A stretch of DNA of 64,000 nt from Robertmurraya sp047302285 (GCF_047302285.1 NZ_CP154845.1:2976001-3040000); one strand, 5' to 3'. Numbered from the stretch's first letter, positions 1 through 9,540 are shown. Notes: generated by a model from the sequence alone, not told the origin. Translations and numbers: made by a program.

Positions 1-441
1 ATATAATTCATTTACAACATTAAATACATGATGCTCATGTACAAGGTAATTGTTGATATTGTCTTCATTCGGGTTATACTGGCCGTCCGCTAATGTTACT
101 GTAACCCCTTTTCCTCTCACTCGAACCTTACCAAGAAACATTCGATATTTTTCCGCATCCTCTGCTAGATTGAAAAAGACTTGCTCTTCCTGAGCTAACT
201 CTTCTTCCGTCTCTCGAACTTTCTCCTGTTTCTCAATCAGTTCTTGTTGTAGTTGACGATTTTTTTCCTCTTGAGCGATTAATTGATTACGTAATTCGAT
301 GTCTCGCTCCCATTGACCGTTCGTTATTGCCTTATCTGTATCATTAACTTGTGTGAAATGATATGAAAATGCCATGATAAAACCTAAAACTAGACCGACC
401 AACGAGAGAATGACATGCTTACCCTTCACCTTCAGTTTCAT
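1..441 (-). CDS. ylxW: DUF881 family protein YlxW (3' end beyond window)
   Basis: The frame is open for 147 codons from an ATG at 441 to the window edge, so the C-terminus is missing. The start gives a short positively charged segment and then a membrane anchor (about residues 7-25). A glutamine/glutamate-rich coiled coil follows (about 45-85), and then the conserved start of the DUF881 domain, with KVRVRGKGVTVTLADG-like residues and an NEDNINNYLVHEHH-like stretch. The start lies 23 bases inside divIB, so the two are translationally coupled. In B. subtilis ylxW follows divIB in the same order. Function is not established; a membrane-associated role near division genes is an inference from context. 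Confidence 0.85.
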   Translation of the reverse strand, partial: MKLKVKGKHVILSLVGLVLGFIMAFSYHFTQVNDTDKAITNGQWERDIELRNQLIAQEEKNRQLQQELIEKQEKVRETEEELAQEEQVFFNLAEDAEKYRMFLGKVRVRGKGVTVTLADGQYNPNEDNINNYLVHEHHVFNVVNELY

Positions 442-1213
442 TCTCTTCTTCAGCACCTTCCCATTCATAAGCTTTAAAGAATGAACCAACTTCTAAGTCA
501 ATAACACCTTTAATTTCTGGATCCAGTTGGCTAACAATAGAAGGATAGTGGGCCATTTTATCGGAAAAGCTTCTTATGGATGCACTTACTTCAAACCCAT
601 CATTCATAAATAATTTAATATGATAAGGGTCCGTCTCTTTCGGATCGAGATGAATTTCTGAAATCGAGTTCAGTACCTCAACCGGAATATTATTTAACTC
701 GTCAATCATTGCCTCCATCGCATTACCTTCTGAGAAAGAAAAAAGAATAGGTGAATTAACGGGAATTGTCCCGGACTGTTCTTCTAAAATGTTCCCATTT
801 TCAAGAATCGGTAAAAACAGGCCATCCTTCATGATATAAGCAATTCGTTTCCATTCTTTCAAAGTGATCGCAACATTATTTGGGAACTCTACTTCAACAG
901 TAGCTGATTTTACCTCAGTTAATTCCTCAAGCTTTTCCACTACTTCGTTTTCGTTAATCTTCCAAACGTTCGTATTCTTAGTCAATCCGCTTAAAGCGAT
1001 TAACTCATCTTCAACATAAGCTTCATTGCCTATTATCTTAATTATATTTACATGACTAAGCGGTGATTGGAAATAAACGACGCAACTGATAAGCAAAAAA
1101 AACAAAAACAATAGAAAAATAAGGCGTTTATTTGCTTTCCTCCGTCTTTGTTGTTTTAGCTTAGGAACGCGATCTTCTAGCGAAACGATCTTCCCTTTTT
1201 CCAACCTATTCAC
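419..1213 (-). CDS. divIB: Cell division protein DivIB (FtsQ family)
   Basis: A bitopic divisome protein that works with FtsL and DivIC to stabilise the septal synthase complex. The 264-residue product has a basic cytoplasmic N-terminus, one membrane segment at about residues 30-49, a POTRA-type domain beginning near GNEAYVEDELIALSGL, and a beta-rich domain ending in an acidic tail. Length and order match B. subtilis DivIB. The first start is GTG at 1213. A TTG three codons later sits six bases after GGGGTG and is an equally good start. It lies downstream of murB, separated by a hairpin terminator. Confidence 0.93.
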   Translation of the reverse strand: MNRLEKGKIVSLEDRVPKLKQQRRRKANKRLIFLLFLFFLLISCVVYFQSPLSHVNIIKIIGNEAYVEDELIALSGLTKNTNVWKINENEVVEKLEELTEVKSATVEVEFPNNVAITLKEWKRIAYIMKDGLFLPILENGNILEEQSGTIPVNSPILFSFSEGNAMEAMIDELNNIPVEVLNSISEIHLDPKETDPYHIKLFMNDGFEVSASIRSFSDKMAHYPSIVSQLDPEIKGVIDLEVGSFFKAYEWEGAEEENETEGEG

Positions 1214-1320
1214 CCCGATTTTCCCATTCCATTTCCATTTACTTTACGTATAAAAGGCTTGTCCAAATCTAGTATTAACATAAATCGAATTACCAAGCCG
1301 AACATATATATATCATCATA

Positions 1321-1356
1321 AAAAGAGAAAACAACGGCACGATAACACATGCCGTT
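1321..1356 (-). terminator. Rho-independent terminator downstream of murB
   Basis: On the minus strand a 7-bp stem (AACGGCA/TGCCGTT, 1333-1339 with 1350-1356) is followed by a T-rich tract. It lies between murB and divIB, so divIB probably has its own promoter or depends on read-through. Confidence 0.7.
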
Positions 1357-1438
1357 ATTCCTACTTTAATACATGTATAGGGTTCTATATAGTGTTATAT
1401 TATACCATAAATAATAGCAGCAAAAGGGGGAAAAAGGA

Positions 1439-2347
1439 CTATTTTCGTCCGATAATTTCTACTTCTGTCTCCATTTTCACCTGATATTTTTCAAAGATCT
1501 GATCCTTCACATATTGGATAAGAGAAAGTACATCCTCTGCTTTCGCTCCACCATTATTCACGATGAAATTCCCGTGCATCTCAGAAATCTTTGCTCCACC
1601 GATGGAATAGCCCTTTAATCCTGCTCCTTCTATTAGCTTGCCCGCATAATTTGGTAATGGGTTTCTAAAGATACTGCCCGCACAAGGAGAATCCCATGGT
1701 TGCGTCACTTTTCGATATTCTTTATTTTTCTTCATCTCAGCTAAAATTTTCTCTTTATCCCCTTCAACTAATTGAAAAACCGCTTTTATCACAATACCCG
1801 GACGTTTTTTCTGCAGTACGGAAGTCCGATATGAAAACTCCATTTCCTCATTCGAGATCCATTCTAGCTGCCCGTCCTCGAATAGGATGAGTGCTTTTTC
1901 AAGGATTTTCGAAATATCTGATCCATGAGCTCCCGCATTCATGTATACTGCACCGCCAACTGAGCCTGGAATTCCACTAGCAAACTCAAGCCCGGCTATG
2001 CCTTTTCTACTGATTTGGGTAGCTAATGCAACGAGTGAATATCCACCACCAACCATAATCTTTGTGCCGTCCATTTCAAGTTCATTGATCCCTGTTCCAA
2101 GCTTTATGACGACCCCTTCGATCCCTTTATCCGATACTAGAAGATTTGACCCTCTTCCAATCGCCCTCCAGCTTACGTTATATTCACGGATAAGATCCAT
2201 CGTGATTTGCAAGTTTTCAACAGATGATGGTTCAACAAAACAGTCAGCAGGACCACCAATTTTTATCGTAGTGTGATTAGCTAATGGTTCGTTTTCCTTC
2301 ACTTTTCCTACATTTTGTTCTATCAATTTTGTGCTAAGTTCGATCAT
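1439..2347 (-). CDS. murB: UDP-N-acetylenolpyruvoylglucosamine reductase MurB
   Basis: Reduces UDP-GlcNAc-enolpyruvate to UDP-MurNAc with NADPH and FAD, the second committed step of peptidoglycan precursor synthesis in the cytoplasm. The 302 residues carry the FAD-binding segments TIKIGGPADCFVEP, GRGSNLLVSDKG and GIPGSVGGAVYMNAGAHG. The catalytic serine lies in CAGSIFRNP near residue 225, and the C-terminal conserved stretch GNFIVNNGGA is present. The ATG at 2347 is preceded by GGGAGG at good spacing. It sits between murG and divIB as in B. subtilis. Confidence 0.97.
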   Translation of the reverse strand: MIELSTKLIEQNVGKVKENEPLANHTTIKIGGPADCFVEPSSVENLQITMDLIREYNVSWRAIGRGSNLLVSDKGIEGVVIKLGTGINELEMDGTKIMVGGGYSLVALATQISRKGIAGLEFASGIPGSVGGAVYMNAGAHGSDISKILEKALILFEDGQLEWISNEEMEFSYRTSVLQKKRPGIVIKAVFQLVEGDKEKILAEMKKNKEYRKVTQPWDSPCAGSIFRNPLPNYAGKLIEGAGLKGYSIGGAKISEMHGNFIVNNGGAKAEDVLSLIQYVKDQIFEKYQVKMETEVEIIGRK

Positions 2348-2424
2348 CTTAACCTCCCTTTCATGCTTGTAGTTAATTCATTATATGTGTACTGAGAAAT
2401 TTTGATTTATGGTTCATCCATTAC

Positions 2425-3516
2425 TTAGCGAGTCAGTTCCTCCATGACGTTATAGAGACGTTTAGCGGCATCCTGAATACCAAGTTCTTTAGCAGATTTT
2501 TTCATCGAATTTAATAGCTTCTCGTCCATTAAAATGCGATCTATTTCTTCCACTAATTTTTTACTGGTCAATTCTTTTTCTAAAAGTAGTTTTGCTGCAC
2601 CACGATCACTTAAGGAGAGAGCATTTTTTTCTTGATGATTATTCGTCACATAAGGGCTCGGAATGAGAATACTCGGAATCCCGAGCGATGTTAATTCCGC
2701 AAGAGTAGTCGCTCCTGCACGAGAAACAGTCAAATCAATCCCCGCTAATACTTCTGGCATATTATGGACAAATGGTTTAATGACCACATTAGCAGGATTT
2801 CCGACTAACTCCACCTCTTTGAGGACTTCGTTATAGTGGGCATCACCTGTAATGTATAAAATTTGATACGGTTTACTACCGAGCTCTGAAAGTGATTTAA
2901 TCACCGCTTCGTTAATTGGTCTAGCTCCACGACTTCCGCCAAAGATTAAAACGGCTCGTTCCCCAGTCTTTAAATCGACCGACAGTCTTCCTTTAACGCC
3001 ATCTTGTCCTAGTACTTCTGAAGCACGCGGATTTCCAGTAAAGACAACTTTTTCGTTCGGAAAAAAGTTCTTTGCCTCTTCAAAACAAATCGCGATTTTA
3101 TTGACGTAACGACTTAAAAATTTATTTGTCAATCCTGGTACACTATTCTGTTCGTGAATGATTGTTGGAATGCCCAGTTTTGCAGCTGCATACACAACAG
3201 GTCCACACACATATCCACCAGTACCGATGACTACGTCTGCTTTAAATTGCTTGAGCATCTTCTTACTATCGGATACACCTTTTATAAATCGGTAAATGGT
3301 TTTCATATTATCGAAAGAAAGTTTTCTTTTGAATCCAGTAATATGTATAGATTTAAATGGAATATTTTCTCTCGGAACGAGTTTTCCTTCTAAACCTTTT
3401 TCTGTGCCAATATACAAGAACTCAGCTTCTTTATTTTCTTTTTGTATTTCTCGAATTAAGGCAAGTGCCGGATATATATGTCCTCCGGTACCTCCTCCAC
3501 TAACAACAATTCTCAT
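2425..3516 (-). CDS. murG: UDP-GlcNAc:lipid I N-acetylglucosaminyltransferase MurG
   Basis: Adds GlcNAc to lipid I at the inner membrane face, giving lipid II. The 363-residue protein shows the GT28 N-terminal motif GGGTGGHIYPALAL at residues 7-20, HEQNSVPGLTNK near 120, and the donor-side motifs IFGGSRGA, RAGATTLAEL and PYVTNNHQEKNA in the C-terminal lobe. The ATG at 3516 has AGAGGTG six bases upstream. About 300 bases separate it from spoVE, with a possible terminator for spoVE, so murG may start its own transcript. Confidence 0.97.
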   Translation of the reverse strand: MRIVVSGGGTGGHIYPALALIREIQKENKEAEFLYIGTEKGLEGKLVPRENIPFKSIHITGFKRKLSFDNMKTIYRFIKGVSDSKKMLKQFKADVVIGTGGYVCGPVVYAAAKLGIPTIIHEQNSVPGLTNKFLSRYVNKIAICFEEAKNFFPNEKVVFTGNPRASEVLGQDGVKGRLSVDLKTGERAVLIFGGSRGARPINEAVIKSLSELGSKPYQILYITGDAHYNEVLKEVELVGNPANVVIKPFVHNMPEVLAGIDLTVSRAGATTLAELTSLGIPSILIPSPYVTNNHQEKNALSLSDRGAAKLLLEKELTSKKLVEEIDRILMDEKLLNSMKKSAKELGIQDAAKRLYNVMEELTR

Positions 3517-3817
3517 TTTTTCACCTCTTGAGTATCTTTAAAAGCCGTATCAATCGTAGTTGGTTTTCTCTATTTGGTAAAATCCTTCAAGGGAGATGGT
3601 GGTTATTTGCGCTTTACCCATTCTACTATATTATCAAGAATCATGAGATAACAACATGATAATGTTATTTATTTTTAATGTTATCGTCATAATAGGGCGT
3701 TCACTTTCATTTTACTAAAATGTGAGCTAAATATCTAATTGTAGCCTAAATTGAAAGAAGCCCTGATACCAGGGCTCTTATTAGGATTATTATATTGTTT
3801 TTTAGTACGTATTGAAA
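3517..3817. other. Intergenic gap between spoVE and murG
   Basis: This 301-base AT-rich stretch has no convincing coding frame. It holds a short hairpin just after spoVE and, nearer murG, several AT-rich boxes that could be promoter elements. I could not pair a -35 and a -10 with normal spacing. Confidence 0.5.
3752..3776 (-). terminator. Possible terminator after spoVE
   Basis: A 6-bp stem AGCCCT/AGGGCT (3759-3764 with 3771-3776) is followed on the minus strand by TCTTTC. The stem is short and the T tract weak, so termination may be partial. Confidence 0.45.
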
Positions 3818-4918
3818 TTAATATCTCGAATGGCGACTTATATTTAGAAGTACACCTATGGCAACAAGCATGAGTGTTAGAGAGGAACCACCATAACTGA
3901 GGAATGGTAAGGTTATCCCTGTTACTGGCATTAGTCCTGTCACGACGCCAATATTAATCATAACTTGAATGGCGACCATCGCAATAATTCCAACAGCTAA
4001 AAAGCTTCCAAATAAGTCAGGTGCACCTAGAGCAATTCTTATGCCTCTCCACAAAAGTAGAGCAAAGAGCAAGAGAACAAAGGAACCACCGATAAAACCT
4101 AATTCTTCTGCTAAAATCGCAAAGATAAAGTCCGTCTGAGGTTCAGGCAAGTAAAAAAACTTCTGTCTACTTTGACCAAGTCCTAACCCAAACAATCCAC
4201 CCGGACCGATAGCATATAAGGATTGGATAATCTGGAAACCACTATTTTGCGGGTCTGACCACGGGTCTAAAAATGATGTGATCCGTTGAATACGATACGG
4301 TGCTGAGATGATAAGACCGACGAATCCTAGCAGCCCAATAACACCTAAGCCAACGAAATGACTGATTTTTGCACCTGCTACAAATATCATGACGATACAA
4401 GTGCCTACCATTACAGTGCCTGTCCCTAAATCAGGCTGAAGCATAATCATCCCGAAAGCGAGAAATACTAATCCTAATGAAGGGAATAGTCCTTTTTTTA
4501 ATGAAGTGATATTCTTTTGATTCTCCGATAAATACTTTGCCAAAAATGCAATCATGGCCAGCTTCATAAATTCAGATGGCTGAACGGAGAAAGCTCCAAC
4601 TCCTATCCAACTCCTCGATCCGTTTCGAACATTCCCAATTCCAGGAATTAGAACGAGCACTAAAAGGACAAAACAGATAATTAAAATGATCTTCGCAAAT
4701 TTCCTCCATGTCCAGTAATCAATATTCATGACAAAGAACATAGCGAAAATTCCCACCCCCGCAAAAAGCATTTGTCTTTTCGCAAAGAAAAAAGAATCAT
4801 TAAATTTATAATCAGCCCAAATCGCACTGGCACTATAAACCATGATTAAACCTAGAGCAAGTAAAGCAAATGTCACGATCAATAGAATAAAGTCAGGAGT
4901 AGATCTTTTTGTCGGCAA
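3818..4918 (-). CDS. spoVE: Spore cortex SEDS glycosyltransferase SpoVE
   Basis: A multi-spanning SEDS-family glycosyltransferase that polymerises lipid II for the spore cortex with the class B PBP SpoVD. The sequence is very close to B. subtilis SpoVE, including VYSASAIWADYKF at the first loop, RSWIGVGAFSVQPSEF and the C-terminal PFLSYGGSS. I chose the TTG at 4918: GAGGTGG lies at ideal spacing before it and the product is then 366 residues, as I recall for B. subtilis. The longer frame to a GTG at 4927 overlaps that ribosome-binding site. It follows murD by about 70 bases. Confidence 0.93.
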   Translation of the reverse strand: MPTKRSTPDFILLIVTFALLALGLIMVYSASAIWADYKFNDSFFFAKRQMLFAGVGIFAMFFVMNIDYWTWRKFAKIILIICFVLLVLVLIPGIGNVRNGSRSWIGVGAFSVQPSEFMKLAMIAFLAKYLSENQKNITSLKKGLFPSLGLVFLAFGMIMLQPDLGTGTVMVGTCIVMIFVAGAKISHFVGLGVIGLLGFVGLIISAPYRIQRITSFLDPWSDPQNSGFQIIQSLYAIGPGGLFGLGLGQSRQKFFYLPEPQTDFIFAILAEELGFIGGSFVLLLFALLLWRGIRIALGAPDLFGSFLAVGIIAMVAIQVMINIGVVTGLMPVTGITLPFLSYGGSSLTLMLVAIGVLLNISRHSRY

Positions 4919-4989
4919 TTTATCCACCTCGAATGCAAGTTTAAAGGGCCGAGTTGTGTCATGCCAAACATACGAAGTTGGACTAGCCC

Positions 4990-6342
4990 TTACTTAAGCT
5001 TATGCACCGCTTCGATAAAAATGTCTCCCCTAACCTCAAAAGTTTTATACTGGTCCCAGCTAGCACATGCAGGTGATAGTAGCACCACATCTCCTGGGCT
5101 AGACAGCTCAAAAGCAGCGGGTACGGCTTTTTCAACATTATCGACACGGATGATCGATTTTATTCCTGCCTCATTTGCTACTCTCTCTATTTTCCCAGCC
5201 GTTTGTCCAAACGTTACGATCGCTTTGACTTGATCCAAATACGGTCGTAATTCATCAAATTCATTCCCTCTATCTAAGCCACCTGCAAGTAATACAACCG
5301 GTTCCTTAAACGCAGCTAACGCCTTGCTTGTTGCTAAAATATTGGTCGCCTTTGAATCATTATAAAATTTTCGTCCTTCTTTCTCTGCAATAAATTGCAA
5401 GCGATGCTTAACCCCTTTGAAGGAGTTTAACACCTTAAATATGGCCTCATTGTCTACTCCAGAAAGCTTAGCAGCTGCCACTGATGATAATATATTTTCG
5501 AGATTATGTTCCCCTGGTAAGACAATGTCTCCAACATCCATAATTTTTTCATCAATAAACCAAATAGCTCCATCTTTCACAAAAGCACCATTATCGACGA
5601 TTTTCTTCGTGGAAAATGGAATGATTTGTGCCTTCGATTGTTTCGCTAATTCAACAGCTTGCTCTTGATCAACATTGACAATTAAGAATTCATCTTCTGT
5701 TTGATTTTTTGTTATATTGGCCTTTGCTTTCCAATATTCACTTAAGTTCCCGTGATAGTCTAAATGCGCTTCATATAGATTCGTGATAATTGCAATAAAA
5801 GGATTAAAACGATCAATTCCCATTAACTGAAATGAAGATAGTTCAATGACTACCATATTTTCATCTGTCGCCTCTTGCGCTACATCTGATGCAACTGTAC
5901 CAATATTCCCCGCAATTAGAGGAGATTTCCTTCCCTCACGAAGCATTTCAAATACAAGAGTCGTCGTTGTTGTTTTGCCATTTGTGCCTGTAATGGCGAC
6001 AAATGGCGCTTCTGAAATTTGATAAGCCAGTTCTACTTCTGTAATAATCGGAATACCCTTTTCAAGTGCCCTTTCAATCATTGGATTATGGTATGGAATC
6101 CCTGGGTTCTTGACGATTAATTCGAATCCCTGATCGATTAATTCGATCGGATGCTCGCCACAAATAACGGTAATCCCCTGCTCAAGTAATCCTTGCGCCT
6201 CTGGATTCTCCGATAAAAGCTTCATATCATTTACCGTTACAAAAGCCCCCAACCTATGTAAAAGCGAGGCTGCACTCACCCCGCTTTTGGCTAGACCTAA
6301 TACTAATATTTTCTTATGAAAAAATGTTTTTATCTGCTTCAA
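4990..6342 (-). CDS. murD: UDP-N-acetylmuramoylalanine--D-glutamate ligase MurD
   Basis: ATP-dependent addition of D-glutamate to UDP-MurNAc-L-Ala in the cytoplasm. The 450 residues contain a Rossmann-like N-terminal domain (KILVLGLAKSGVSAA), the Mur-ligase P-loop GTNGKTTTTT near residue 120, NDSKATN in the central/C-terminal region, and the C-terminal LLSPACASWDQYKTFEVRG motif typical of MurD. The TTG start at 6342 directly abuts the mraY stop codon (TAA-TTG), with AGGTGTGG inside the end of mraY, so translation is coupled. Confidence 0.96.
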   Translation of the reverse strand: MKQIKTFFHKKILVLGLAKSGVSAASLLHRLGAFVTVNDMKLLSENPEAQGLLEQGITVICGEHPIELIDQGFELIVKNPGIPYHNPMIERALEKGIPIITEVELAYQISEAPFVAITGTNGKTTTTTLVFEMLREGRKSPLIAGNIGTVASDVAQEATDENMVVIELSSFQLMGIDRFNPFIAIITNLYEAHLDYHGNLSEYWKAKANITKNQTEDEFLIVNVDQEQAVELAKQSKAQIIPFSTKKIVDNGAFVKDGAIWFIDEKIMDVGDIVLPGEHNLENILSSVAAAKLSGVDNEAIFKVLNSFKGVKHRLQFIAEKEGRKFYNDSKATNILATSKALAAFKEPVVLLAGGLDRGNEFDELRPYLDQVKAIVTFGQTAGKIERVANEAGIKSIIRVDNVEKAVPAAFELSSPGDVVLLSPACASWDQYKTFEVRGDIFIEAVHKLK

Positions 6343-7317
6343 TTACAACCACACCTCGATATAGATTCCAAGGACAGCAAATAGCAGTCCAACTGTCCAA
6401 AATGTAACAACTACACGCCATTCAGACCATCCAACTAGTTCATAATGATGGTGCAGTGGACTCATTCGAAAAATCCTTCGTCCAGTTGTCTTAAATGAAA
6501 TAACCTGTAAAATAACGGACAAGGTTTCGATTACAAATACCCCACCGATGATGATAAGCAAGATCTCAAGTTTTAAAAGAATCGCTACTGCAGCAATCGC
6601 TCCACCAAGTGCAAGCGAACCAGTATCACCCATAAACACTTTAGCAGGATGGGCATTAAAAACGAGAAAACCTAGTACTGCCCCTACAACAGCAACTGAA
6701 AAAACAGCTATTTCTAATTGGGATAGACTCCATGCTAATACAGCAAAAGCTCCAAAAGCAATTGCAGCTGTCCCCGAAAGTAAACCATCTAGTCCATCGG
6801 TTAAGTTTACTGCATTAGAGAAGCCAACTAACCAAAAGATAATAAACAGTACATAACCCCAGCCTAAATCTATTGAGAAATTTGTAAGTGGAATCGAAAC
6901 CACTGTTGAAAAATCATAATGTTGTAAGATTAAAAAGAAAACAACAGACACGATGATTTGCCCGATTAATTTCTGTAAAGAAGTAAGTCCAAGGTTTCTC
7001 TTTAAAGCCACTTTAATAAAGTCATCTAGGAAGCCTAATAAGCCAAACCCAAAGGTTACAAAGATTAATAAGTACGTATGGATAGTAGGCTGTGCATACT
7101 TTCCAATCATAATAAATGTTGTCACTACGATTGATAGTAAGATCACAAGACCACCCATAGTTGGTGTCCCTGATTTCTTCAGATGGGATTTCGGTCCCTC
7201 TTCCCGAATGCTTTGTCCAAATTTCAACCTTCTTAAGAAAGGAATAAATATAGGAGAAAGAATGACTGAAATCAAAAATCCTAATAATATCGTAAAAAAT
7301 ATAACTTGCTCGAGCAT
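6343..7317 (-). CDS. mraY: Phospho-N-acetylmuramoyl-pentapeptide transferase MraY
   Basis: An integral membrane enzyme that transfers phospho-MurNAc-pentapeptide to undecaprenyl phosphate, making lipid I. The 324-residue protein has about ten hydrophobic helices and the family motifs GTPTMGG, GFLDDFIKV, NAVNLTDGLDGL, MGDTGSLALGG and the histidine cluster MSPLHHHYEL. The ATG at 7317 follows the stop of the Mur-like gene by three bases, with a GGAG-type site inside that gene. Its stop abuts murD. Confidence 0.97.
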   Translation of the reverse strand: MLEQVIFFTILLGFLISVILSPIFIPFLRRLKFGQSIREEGPKSHLKKSGTPTMGGLVILLSIVVTTFIMIGKYAQPTIHTYLLIFVTFGFGLLGFLDDFIKVALKRNLGLTSLQKLIGQIIVSVVFFLILQHYDFSTVVSIPLTNFSIDLGWGYVLFIIFWLVGFSNAVNLTDGLDGLLSGTAAIAFGAFAVLAWSLSQLEIAVFSVAVVGAVLGFLVFNAHPAKVFMGDTGSLALGGAIAAVAILLKLEILLIIIGGVFVIETLSVILQVISFKTTGRRIFRMSPLHHHYELVGWSEWRVVVTFWTVGLLFAVLGIYIEVWL

Positions 7318-7320
7318 TTT

Positions 7321-7773
7321 CTATTCCTTCTCCTCTCGAAACTTCTCTATCAGTTCGTTAATTTTTGCTTCTATTACTGCCTTATCATATGTTTCATAAA
7401 AATCATTAAGAAGTTTTCCGTCTAAAAACAGGAAATTTGTTTTGTCCTTTTTATCGACTGCTTCTGCTTTTAATCTATCACGGTAAGCGTTCAAAATGTC
7501 CTTTGTTCCATTTGCAATATCACCTGTATAGAATACCGGAAAGTGATTTGGTGTATATTTAGGAATCGCTTTCCCCTTTTCCCAAACCACAGCTACCGCT
7601 CCATTAGCGATGGCTTGTTGAAGATCTTGTGTATTGGTATCTAATGGAATATAGAGGCCTTTCGGTTGGACTAAATCCGCTCTAATCGAAACGGTTTGAA
7701 AATGTAAATCGAACTCTCTGATCCCTGTTACATCTGGAAAAATTGCAGATAAGTCTTCATATGTTAAGAACAT
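7321..7773 (-). CDS. Mur-ligase N-terminal-domain-only protein in the murF position
   Basis: The ATG at 7773 has AAAGGAGAGATAAG just upstream, giving 150 residues; the frame is open further upstream but without a better start. Residues about 25-100 resemble the UDP-substrate-binding N-terminal fold of MurE/MurF: VSIRADLVQPKGLYIPL aligns with the usual VS-DSR-V-PGDLFIAL segment, followed by AIANGAVAVVWEKG. There is no GTNGKTT P-loop and no central ATPase or C-terminal ligase domain, so it cannot be a complete ligase. The C-terminal 40 residues are charged and probably helical. It lies between murE and mraY, where other Firmicutes carry murF. Function is unknown; a relic or a non-catalytic binding protein are both possible. 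Confidence 0.8.
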   Translation of the reverse strand: MFLTYEDLSAIFPDVTGIREFDLHFQTVSIRADLVQPKGLYIPLDTNTQDLQQAIANGAVAVVWEKGKAIPKYTPNHFPVFYTGDIANGTKDILNAYRDRLKAEAVDKKDKTNFLFLDGKLLNDFYETYDKAVIEAKINELIEKFREEKE

Positions 7774-7856
7774 CTTATCTCTCCTTTGCCCCACTAAGTG
7801 AAGTGACGTCATTTGCCATCGATAATCGATGGCTGTCCTTCTATACACTGTAGACC

Positions 7857-9335
7857 TTAACTTTTTTGCAGTTGTTTAATTGCTTCTTTAGCTACTTCAC
7901 GGTCATCAAAATCAAAAACTTTAGCACCGATTAACTGGTAGGTTTCATGACCTTTTCCTGCAATCAGGATAACATCACCTGGTTCAGCCATTTCGATCGC
8001 ATGATATATTGCTTTTTTACGATCAACCAACACCTCAAAGGATTGGCCAGTAACCCCTGCTTCCATATCCTTTAAAATTTGTTCGGGATCTTCACTTCGT
8101 GGATTATCAGAAGTGAAGATGGAGCGGTCACTGTAATCACAAGCAACCTTTGCCATAATCGGTCGCTTCGTTCGGTCCCTATCTCCCCCGCAACCAACAA
8201 CGACAGAAGTCTTGTTTTGTGCGAACTCCTTGATCGTTTTCAACACATTCTCTAAACTATCAGGTGTATGAGCATAATCTACAATTACTGTAAAATCTTG
8301 ACCAGCATCGACTAATTCAAAGCGTCCTGCTACTCCTTTTATGGTTTGAATGGACGTAATCGCATTTTCGATTGAAATTCCCGAGCAAATCGCTGCCCCG
8401 ATACTAGCAAGAGCATTATAAACACTAAATTTCCCGATTAAACTCATGGTGACCTTGTAAATTCCAAAAGGACTTTTTAATTCAAACTCTGTCCCTTGTG
8501 AAGTGATTTGAATGTTAGTGGCTCGAAGATTGGCGTCTTTATCGATACCATAAGTTAGCACATGGCCACTTGTACTCTCGATGAACATTTGACTGGCTTC
8601 ATCATCCACGTTTAGAACAGCAAATTTGGGATTATGCAAATGATATGTATTACCCAATTGAGAAAATAATAAGCTTTTTGCTCTTTTGTATTCATCCATC
8701 GTATGATGATAATCGAGATGATCCTGTGTCAAATTCGTAAATACGGCAACATTAAAGTCCGTTCCATGGACTCGGCCTTCAACTAGAGCGTGTGAAGAAA
8801 CTTCCATTACTGCCGTTTGTACACCAGCCTCGACCATTTGCTTAAATGTCTTTTGCAAAGTCAAACTTTCTGGCGTCGTGTTTTTCGTTTCTATTTGCTT
8901 AGAACCTATTTTCGTATACATCGTTCCAATTAAGCCAGTTTGCTGGTTTGCATCAGAAAGTATCTTTTCGATGAGATGACTTGTTGTTGTCTTCCCATTT
9001 GTACCCGTAATTCCTATCATATGAAGTTTATGACTAGGTTGACCATAAAATGCATCAGATAATACAGCCATTGCTCGTTTTGTACTTTCTACGACAATAA
9101 CCGGAACTGCTAAAGATAATGGTTTTTCAGCCAAGACGGCAACTGCCCCTTGCTGCACAGCTGATTCAGCGTAATCATGACCGTCCACTGTATATCCTTT
9201 TATACAAATAAAAAGACTGCCTTTTACGACTTTACGATTGTCATTTTCGATTGAATCAATTTCAGGATTATCGACATTCTCACAATTAATGAAATGAAGA
9301 CTCTTAAGTAAAGTATGTAAATTCAAATTGATCAT
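7857..9335 (-). CDS. murE: UDP-MurNAc-L-Ala-D-Glu:meso-diaminopimelate ligase MurE
   Basis: Adds meso-diaminopimelate to the stem peptide, using ATP. The 492 residues show the substrate-binding N-terminus (DNRKVVKGSLFICIKGYTVDGHDY), the P-loop GTNGKTTT near residue 110, EVSSHAL and TNLTQDHLDYH in the central domain, and DNPRSEDP in the C-terminal domain. DNPR is the signature of meso-DAP-specific MurE, so the wall is predicted to be DAP-type. The ATG at 9335 lies very close to GAGAGG; a TTG three codons in is an alternative start. Confidence 0.96.
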   Translation of the reverse strand: MINLNLHTLLKSLHFINCENVDNPEIDSIENDNRKVVKGSLFICIKGYTVDGHDYAESAVQQGAVAVLAEKPLSLAVPVIVVESTKRAMAVLSDAFYGQPSHKLHMIGITGTNGKTTTSHLIEKILSDANQQTGLIGTMYTKIGSKQIETKNTTPESLTLQKTFKQMVEAGVQTAVMEVSSHALVEGRVHGTDFNVAVFTNLTQDHLDYHHTMDEYKRAKSLLFSQLGNTYHLHNPKFAVLNVDDEASQMFIESTSGHVLTYGIDKDANLRATNIQITSQGTEFELKSPFGIYKVTMSLIGKFSVYNALASIGAAICSGISIENAITSIQTIKGVAGRFELVDAGQDFTVIVDYAHTPDSLENVLKTIKEFAQNKTSVVVGCGGDRDRTKRPIMAKVACDYSDRSIFTSDNPRSEDPEQILKDMEAGVTGQSFEVLVDRKKAIYHAIEMAEPGDVILIAGKGHETYQLIGAKVFDFDDREVAKEAIKQLQKS

Positions 9336-9540
9336 ATCCTCTCTTAAAGGTACGGACGCCTTGCTTTTATGTGTGGGATCCTTTTTGGTCTAAGATGTGT
9401 ACGCTTTTTGATGGATGCCTTCGAGAGTACTCTTTCAAAAACTCGCGCTTTTTATTTTACATGAAAACCAAACATTTCGCTATTTTTTCTCAGGATATTG
9501 TTCTGTTTTGAAATAATAGCTAAAATTTTGAGTTATACGA

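Noticed and set aside
7321..7773. Calling the Mur-like gene murF
   Set aside because: It is about one third of MurF length and lacks the P-loop and both catalytic-side domains.
7774..7848. N-terminal extension of the Mur-like gene to 7848
   Set aside because: The 25 extra residues have no ribosome-binding site and no resemblance to the Mur fold; AAAGGAGAG lies just before the ATG at 7773.
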